IMG/VR virus record: IMGVR_UViG_3300009164_000286
Span: 1 to 27,942 of that record
Length of the DNA: 27,942 nt
Reading direction: 5' to 3' (one strand)
Source of the DNA: a virus
Made by a program: the position numbers and the translations under genes. This document shows, one piece after another, positions 1 to 9,500 of the stretch (within the stretch, counting starts at the first letter, position 1; each line of letters starts with the position of its first letter). Below the pieces are notes generated by a model that saw nothing but the letters and a program-made list of their open reading frames with translations, did not search any database and was not told the DNA's origin.

Positions 1-477
1 TCACCAACCAATACAGAATTGTCTGTGAATTTTTCTGAGTTAAATAACGTTAAGGCCATTAGCGATACTATTGTATTTCAAAGCGCAGTATACAAACCAA
101 TATTTGGCGACAAAGCACCTAGTAATTTACAAGCAGTTTTTAAAGTGGTAAAAAATCCTAACTTAAATATTAGTGATGCCGATATTAAGACATCGGTAGT
201 CAATGCCATCAATAATTACTTTGATATAACTAACTGGGACTTTGGAGAAACATTCTACTTCAGTGAATTGGCAGCATACCTGCACAAAACGCTAAGTCCA
301 AATATTGCCAGCGTTATTATTGTGCCAAAAGATATATCAATCAAGTTTGGTAGCCTACAACAAATTAACTCTGAACCCAATGAGATTATTATTAGTGCCG
401 CTACAGTTGATAATGTTGAAATTATCACAGCAGTTACCGCTAGTCAATTGAATCAAGGTATAGTTGCAGTAAATTAA
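1..477 (+). CDS. Baseplate wedge protein, T4 gp6-like (C-terminal part, 5' end outside window)
   Basis: The frame is open from base 1 to the TAA at 475-477, so this is the last ~158 residues of a longer protein. A TTG at 19 could serve as a start, but nothing supports it. The stretch with NYFDITNWDFGETFYFSELA, followed by a segment with SPNIASVIIVP and FGSLQQI, resembles the C-terminal region of T4 gp6 and its marine relatives, in which gp6 forms the ring of baseplate wedges. It is followed after 23 bases by the giant structural gene, the place where T4-like phages keep gene 7 and other wedge genes. The assignment rests on remembered family similarity and position; a different baseplate protein with the same fold is possible. 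Confidence 0.72.
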   Translation, partial: SPTNTELSVNFSELNNVKAISDTIVFQSAVYKPIFGDKAPSNLQAVFKVVKNPNLNISDADIKTSVVNAINNYFDITNWDFGETFYFSELAAYLHKTLSPNIASVIIVPKDISIKFGSLQQINSEPNEIIISAATVDNVEIITAVTASQLNQGIVAVN

Positions 478-500
478 AGAAATAATCCTACAGGTAAACA

Positions 501-3500
501 ATGGCCATTAGAAAGACGTTAAATTTTCTTCCTGAAATATTCAGAACAGACACCAATAAAAAATTCTTAGGTGCCACACTGGATCAATTGATCAGCGAAC
601 CAAATCTTAGTAAGATTGATGGCTTTGTTGGAAGAAAGTTTTCACCTACATTTACGCCCAGCAACAATTACATTGTTGAAACAACCGACGACAGACAAAA
701 TTATCAATTTGAGCCTGCAGTTGTTGTTAAAAACGCCAGCAACGGACTTGACCTTTACAGTGATTACAAAGACTTGGTTGACAAAGTGGCATACTATGGC
801 GGCATAACCACCAACCAAGATAGACTTTTTCGTTCCGAATACTACAGCTACAATCCTAGAATTGATCTAGACAAGCTGGTTAACTACACTCGCTACTACT
901 GGCTACCAGAAGGTCCTGATGCAGTTACATTGACAGCCGGTACTCCTGCAACACCAAAAACATTTGCAGTCTCTAAAGTTGCAAATTCATATCGTACCAA
1001 TCAAACTGGCACGGTTAACAATCCAGACATAACACTAGTCCGCGGAGTCACTTATCGTTTCAATTTGGGACTACCTGGTTTTTGGATTCAAACAGAACCT
1101 GGCATTGATGGACTAAAAGATTACAACACTCGTGTATCAAGTCGCTCTGTATTTGGAGTATCTAACAACGGAACAGGAGCTGTTACATTTACTGTACCTG
1201 CACGTGATGCTCAAGACCATTACCTGGCATCGCCTCTTATTGATTATGTTGATTTTGTAATACCGTCACAATCTAACCAAACATTTTCTAGTATTGATGG
1301 CTCACGCCGTGGAGCTGGTGGCGGAGCCAGTCAAATTGATGGTTCTAGTAGATATGAACCATCAATGTACATTGTATTCCTATCAACTAGTACAGATCCC
1401 AATGACTGGGTAGACACCTATGGTAATATTGTTCCGGTTGAGCAAAGAAATGGTCTATGGGAACTCACAGTCGATGAAACACTTAAATTTGTTCGCAATA
1501 TTGATGTTGGTGACAGAATCAGACCAAGATACGGCAATCACGCAGGCATTGAATATTTTAAAAATACTTCCGGACAGTTTATACAATCAACACAGGTGAC
1601 TGCTCCCATGTCTGTTTTGTACTACCAGGATGGTACAGATGCAACAATGAAAGGTAAAATTATCATTGTTGACGAACCGGGCACAGCAATTGATGTTGAT
1701 ACAGATATCATAGGTAAAACATCTTACACCGGTTCCTCCGGGCTCACACTAAGCAACGGAATGAAAGTGCAGTTTGACAGTACTATTACACCCAGCTCGT
1801 ATTATGGCAAGTCTTACATAGTGGAAGGAGTTGGTTCGTCTATCAGGTTAGTTGACTTTAGTAAGTTGCCACCATTGGAAAGTACAGCGCCTGAATCTAA
1901 TGTGCCGTTTGACACAACCGGATTTGATGTAGGTCGATTTGACGAACCAGTACAAGGTGTAATAGAACCAGAATACATTGTGATGAACCGGGCCAGCCAA
2001 GATAGCAATGCCTGGGCACGTACCAACAGATGGTTCCACGAAGATACCCTGGCTAAAATTGCAGAATATAACGGAACACAAATCTCAGACATAACAGCGT
2101 CAAGAGCAAAACGTCCTGTTATCGAGTTTGAAGCAGATTTGCAGTTGTTCAACCACGGTCGTGTATTGCTTGACATCATTGATCGTGCAGACACAGATAT
2201 TGTTACCATTGCTGACCCTAGTACCTGGGCAAGCCTGACAGATGCTTTTGCACAAATCAACAACAAAACTGTGTCAGATCCTGCCATCAAGCGTATGAAT
2301 TATCTTGAAGGTCAGTTGGCTATATTTCCAAATGAACTAGACCTGGCAATAAGACAAAATATATATCGCATTGACTTCAAAGATCAGGCACAAACTATTA
2401 TATTTGATGGTACTGGCACCGGCACATTAACTACCACCTCCGGCAGCACTAAAGTAACAGGCGGAACACACTTCAACCTAGAACTTGAAACTGGTTCTGA
2501 CATTTACAGAATGGACGGCATGCACATCGGAAAAGTTGCATACGTCGAAAACGAATCGACCTTGGTGTTAGAAACAGTGTCTGGTATGGATCTAACTGCA
2601 GAGCCATTTAAATTTAACAAACCCAGAATAGAATTAATTGTACACAAAACTGCAAGTGATTATGACAGTGTGACTGTTTCAACTGGTTTAAACAAAAAGA
2701 AAAGTTTTTGGTTTGATGGCACACGCTGGATTTTATCACAGTCCAAGACAGCAACAAATCAAGAGCCCTTGTTTGATGTCATTGATGCGGCTGGCAATAG
2801 TTTTGGAGATAAAACAGTTTATACAAAATCTGAATTTGCAGGAACAAAAGTATTTTCGTACAAGCGCGGCTCTGCATTGGATTTAGTACTGGGATTTGGC
2901 ATAAGTTACAGCAACATTGGAAATTCCATTGCTGATATCAGTTTCACCAATAACTTTGAAACAGATACGTTTACCTACTGGCCAGCATTGCCTACTAGTA
3001 AAAGCATGTCATCTGGATACTTACGTAAAAACTTGACCTTGACAGAATATGATAGAGTGAATGTTTGGGCAACAGTAGCAGAACCAAGCAAGCAATATCA
3101 ACATATCTCTGCAAAATACGATGGACAAACTAGATATTTTGAAATTGATATCACTCCTGAGGCAGAAACTCACGAGCCAAATATTAAAGTTTTTGTTAAC
3201 AATAGTATCATTGACAGAACAGCTTTCACAATAGAAACAATTGGCGTTCGCAAAGCTGTGTTTATAGAAACACATGAGTTAAGCATAGGCGACTCTGTTG
3301 ATATCGTTATCTATAGCAATGAAACTAGCGATCTAGGATACTATCAAATTCCCAGTAACTTGGAATTCAATGCATTAAATCAATCCATTGAAACAATCAC
3401 TCTGGGACAAGTAAGAGGACATTGGTTTGCTATTGGTAGAAACACACGTGGTGTAACAGGCGAAATTCTTTCTGTTAGTAATCTCAGAGATCTTGACACT

Positions 3501-6500
3501 AGATTCCAAAGTGGATCAATTTTACAGCATAGCGCACCATCAGTATACAGTTCATTGTTCTTGATTGATCCACAGATCAATTTCATGAACAGCATTGAAC
3601 TGGCACGCAGAGATTATACTAAATTCAAGAATAAGTTTTTAGAGTTGTGTCTGACATTGACAGAACTGGATCCAAACAATCCATCTGCTGGTGTTGATAC
3701 AATACTACAAACAATTAATAATGTTAAAAATACTACATTCGCATGGCACTACACTGACATGGTACCATGGTCTGAAAACTATGTGACAGATGCCTATAGA
3801 ATCAACGACATCAATGTTCGCTCTTACTCAATAGCCAATGGTTATTCAACTGTGGGCGAAGAACTCTATCCCAATTCGGGACTAAACAACAAGGCTGTTT
3901 TAGTGTATCTAAACGGAACCTTGCTTGTGATTGGTAAAGACTATACCTTGAGTTCAGGATCGCCCACTGTGACACTAACTAGTGCAGTTGCATTAACATA
4001 CAAAGATTTGCTAGTAATTAAAACGTATAGAAACACAGATGGTAGTTACGTTCCTGAAACTCCAACCAAGTTGGGTCTGGCTCCAAAATACTTACCTGTC
4101 ATCTATACAGATAACACATACAGAAATCCAGTGCAAGTGATACAAGGACACGATGGTAGTATTACTCCTGCATTCAATGACCTACGTGACACTTACCTAC
4201 TAGAGCTTGAGAAGAGAATTTATAATAATCTCAAGGTCAACTACAACCCTGAGCTGTTTAATATCAATTCCGTTGTGCCAGGAAGATTCCGCAACAACGA
4301 TTATTCTCTCACAGAGTTTAATAAAGTAGTCACCACTGAATTCTTAAAATGGGTTGGCAATAACCAACTTGATTTTAGTATCAATGAGTATTTTGAACCC
4401 AACGATCAATTCAGCTGGAACTATAATAGAACAACTGATGCCTATGGTGAACCAATGCTGGGCTATTGGAGAGGAATTTACAAATTCTATTACGATACAG
4501 ATCGCCCACACACTCATCCATGGGAAATGTTGGGATTAACAATCAAACCCACTTGGTGGAATGCCCAATATGGTGCGGCTCCGTACCTGAGTACCAATAC
4601 CATGTGGGCTGATTTAGAACTAGGTTACAATAGAGGAACCAACACCACAGACAGCACATATGCTCGTCCTGATCTATCAAAGTATATTCCTGTTGATTCC
4701 AGTGGTAACTTGTTACCGCCGCAGGCCAAGTTAGTTAGAACTTTTGATGGCATAGAGTTTAGTCAAAGTTACGCAGTTGGAGATCATGGACCAGTGGAGT
4801 CTGCATGGAGAAGATCAAGCGAGTACCCGTATGCGTTACAACGTGCATTGGCATTGTTAAAGCCAGCTGAGTATTTTGGTTTATTGTTTGATGTTACTGC
4901 ATACAGCAAAGATCAAACCCTTGACCAATATATATTAGCTGGCAACAAACGTGTTACTCCGTCTGCTATAGCTGTCAACGGTGAAACAGTCAACAACGAA
5001 ATAAGCCGTGCCAGCAGTTACATAAATTGGATTCATGGTTATTTGACTAATCTGGGTCTAGATGCAGCCAGTAAAATACGAAATTCCTTGAGTAACCTGG
5101 ATGTAAAATTGGGATACAAAGTTGCGGGGTACACTGACAAGAAATATATTACTGCACTAGTAGAACAGTTTAGTCCAACTAGTACAAACCAATCTGTTAT
5201 TATTCCAGATGAAAACTATATTGTACATCTAAACAAGAGTGTACCAATTCGTCGTGCCACGTATAGTGCTGTGATTGTAGAAAGAACTACCACTGGTTAT
5301 TCTATCAATGGATATAACTTGAAGAATCCTTACTTTACTGTTATTCCCAGCGAGTTCAATGGCAACTATTACACAATTGAATCTTTGACAGCCAAGGCAT
5401 CTGTATTCCAAGACTTTAAAAATCAGAAAGTCAGTGTTCCTTATGGTTACGAATTTTCAAACAAGCAACAGGTTGTGGACTTCCTAGTAGGATATCAACG
5501 CTACTTGATATCGCAAGGATTTGTGTTTAGTAAATATGATGCTGACCTAAAGCAAACAGCCGACTGGATTCTAAGTGCTCGCGAGTTTTTAACATGGTCG
5601 TTGCAAGGTTGGAAACCTGGCAATGTTATTGTACTAAGCCCGATATCAAATGCATTGACTATATTTGGAATTGATGCTGTTGTTGACGGTATCACCAACT
5701 TGACCACAGACAGTCAAGTGCTGGGACCCAACTTTAACGCCATTAGATTGGATGAGTTAACAGTTCTACGTGAACCCAGCCTGACCACGATCACCAGCAT
5801 ATCAGGTCAAACTATTGCCTATGCTGACTTGAACTTGGTGCAGTACGAACATGCATTGGTATTTGACAATGTCACAGTGTTCAACGACATTGTGTATAAA
5901 CCCGAGCTTGGTAGCAGACAGTATCGTTTGAAACTGATTGGTAGTAGAACTGCTGATTGGACCGGAGAGCTCAACCCACCTGGATTCATTTACCAAACTG
6001 GGCGTATAGACGATTGGCAGCCTGAACACGATTATGTCAAGGCAGACATTGTTAAATATAAAAATCAAAATTACACAGCAATTGCAGATATTCCTGGCAG
6101 TGCAACATTCAAGTTTGATGAATGGAGTATACTTGACAGTCAAATTGAATCTGGGCTGGTTCCTAACTTTGCAACCAACGCCAGCAAGTTCACTGATATA
6201 TATGACATCGACAGTCCGTCCATGGACGAAAACTTCGATAAGTTCAGCAATGGTCTAATTGGATATAGAAGCAGATCATATCTAGAAGATCTTGGAATGG
6301 ATCAAACCACACAAAGTAAATTCTATCAAGGATATATTAAGTCAAAAGGTACTAAAAATTCATTAGCATCCTTGTTCAGTGGACAATTTGATAATTTAAG
6401 TAACAGCTTGTCTATCTATGAAGAATGGGGTCTACGTGTTGGTGAATATGGTGCAATTAGCTCGAACCAAAGCATTGAATTAGTTGTCGACGAAGCAGAA

Positions 6501-9500
6501 TATCAAAGTAATCCAGTAACTTTTAAATTCTTAAATTCTGGCGACGTATCCACAGATATTATTAAAACATTGCGTCCCAAGGACTTGGCGAATCGACCAA
6601 TGAATTATAAGTCTCCTATTTTCTTAAATAGAGAATTGGGAGAAATGGACGAAACTGACGTCAAGTCCGCAGGCTATGTCAATGTCGGCGATGTCAATGT
6701 TCAGATATACGACTTTAATAATTATGCTGGGTTAAGCGCAATATTGGCCAACTTGGTCAGCGGATACAGAATCTGGGTGGCAAAAGACTTCAATGACGAA
6801 TGGCAAGTTTATCAAGTTGCACAAACAACCAACTCAGTTACCACAATAGAATACAGTCTAGATAACAAAGCCAAAATAACAATGGCTGACGATCACGGAT
6901 TGCAAATTGGCGATGTATTTGCAATTAGAAACTTTGAAACCAATTTTGATGGATTCTATCAAGTATTAAATGTCGAAACATCTGATACATTGATTTGTAT
7001 TATCCCTGATGCGTTAATTCCTATACTGCTACGTGATAACGTAGAAGGCGAAGGAGAACTATTTACTTTACAAAGATCACGTTACTACACCGTGGCAGAT
7101 CGTGATGCTGATATTACTAAAAACTTTCACGCCACTGGCGACCGCGTATGGGTGGACAACAACGGCAGAAACATTTGGACAGTGTATGACTATGCAGGTG
7201 GATCGGTTGGCAACTTCAGTGGGCAAAATGGGTTCTGGGGAATAGAAGATGGATCCATTACTTTGCGTTCCACAGGATTGCCCTACCACTCATATGGTAA
7301 TGTGTCTATGGACACCGATGCAGTGGCACAAAACTACAACAGAACATGGCCTTTAAATGCTGGCTCAAACGTGGCAGCCACAGTGTCTACATCAACTGGT
7401 ACTGGAATTGTTGGATTCTGGTTAAACGGAGTTGCAATGGTTAGTCCCAATGCAGGAACTGTGACTCCTGAAGGGTATTTAACAGTGCCCGGGTTCACCT
7501 ATAATCTCGGATACGGAAATTACAATTTCAATGTTGACTTGGCTGGTGGAACTACCAGCAGTACAGGGCAGTATTATTACTATGGTTACGACTTTGCCAG
7601 AGCTTGGGCCACAGGCTCGGGTGCAACAAACCTATCCATAACAGATGCAGAAATTAACAACATTAACTATTACGGTGGTACGTTGTCACATGACAACGGG
7701 CATAGCAAGATCATTGGATTTGCACTAGACGGGTATCCAATCTATGGTCCTTACGGATATGATGACACCGGATCTATTAGAAGAATGATTACAGGTTATT
7801 CTCTGAAAGATCCAACATATAGAGATACAACAGAAGCATGCGATTTGGATACATATCCAATGGGCATGTTCATTGAAGATTATGTATTCGATGGCGACGG
7901 CGATTTGGATGAACACAACGGACGTTATTGTGTGACACCGGATTACCCATTGGGTACTTACGCATACTTTGCCACAGTTGATTCAACAGGCGATACTACA
8001 TATCCTTATGCAATTGGCCCTACCTACTACGGGCCTGTTGCAGAAGTGGGTAACTCGTTGATAGGCGGCGCCGGCAAGAAGCCTGACACCTTCACGTCAA
8101 TGTCCAATGTGGTTTGGACTGCTGTAGATGCTCAAACAGCCACAGTTGATATTAACAGTATTGCAGGTATGTACTTGTTTGACAATATCAATAAAAAGAT
8201 GTTGGCACATCTAGATTACATTGATCCACGCAAAGGCAAAGTGTTGGGTACTGCACAAGCAGACCTTGACTTTGTATCCACATTTGACCCAGCAAAATAC
8301 AATCAAGGCACACTTGATCAACTTCCTATAGAAGAAGATTATCACTGGAGTGACAGAGAAGTCGGAACTGTATGGTGGGATATTGATGCTGTTCGTTACT
8401 ACGACTACGAGCAAAACTCATTGGAATACAGAATTGAATATTGGGGTCGTACATTTCCTGGAAGCAGTATCCATGTTTATGAATGGATCTCTAGTAATGT
8501 ATTACCATCTGCTTATGTGAGTTCAGGTGGTGATGGTGTACCAAAGTATGCAGACGACAGTGCTTATGTAATGTTATCTTATGTTGATACCCAGACTGGC
8601 ATTATTAAAACCAAATACTATTACTGGGTACGAAACAAGGTTTCTAAAACCACAAATTCCAAAACACACAGTGTGACTGCATTGGCAGACATTATTGCCA
8701 ATCCAATAACACAGAACATACCCTATGCCGCAGTATTAAAAGATAACAGCATTGCACTTTACAACATCGGTAGTTATCTATCAGGTACAAGTACATCGTT
8801 GCACATTAATTATCGTATCAAGCTGTCTGAAAACATCATTCACAGTGAATACGATCTGTTCCAACAAGGCAATGAATCGGCTGTGATGCATCCCAGGATC
8901 GAAACCAAACTGATTGACAGTATTGTTGGATCCGATGAGCACGGTAATAGAGTTCCTGATCCTTCCCTGTTGGCAGGTGACAGAATTGGCTTGTCTAACA
9001 AGCCAAGACAAACATTAATTGTTGACAGATTAAAAGCTGTTGAAAATATAGTGGCATTTGTGAATGGTGTACTCAAAGCAAATCCGGTTGCAGCCAGATT
9101 GATTAATAAAGATTTGGTTTACTCTGATAACTTTTTTGCAGAAGAAGCATTACCGGCCACAACCGATTATGATTATGCAGTTGACACGTTTGATCAAATT
9201 TCTTATGTGAGTCCGTTGACTGCTGGAACATTTGTGGCTGGTAAACGATATGTTATTATGTTCCTCGGAACCACAAACTGGAATGCGGCAGCAGGCACCA
9301 CAGGTGTTACTTACACTGTTGGCAGTGTATTTACAGCCGTAAATGCAGGAATAGGATCAGGATCTGCTGTTTTAAGACGCATTTTAGTCAAACAAGACAG
9401 CAACTATAACAATCGCTGGACATTGTACAATAATCAATTGTCTGGTGTACCAGAACTACTAAAAACACAAACATTCAATACAAAGAACTTTTGGGACTAT

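Noticed and set aside
1814-2290. 158-residue reverse ORF inside the giant gene
   Set aside because: It is opposite an uninterrupted conserved coding frame, with no ribosome site or known motif.
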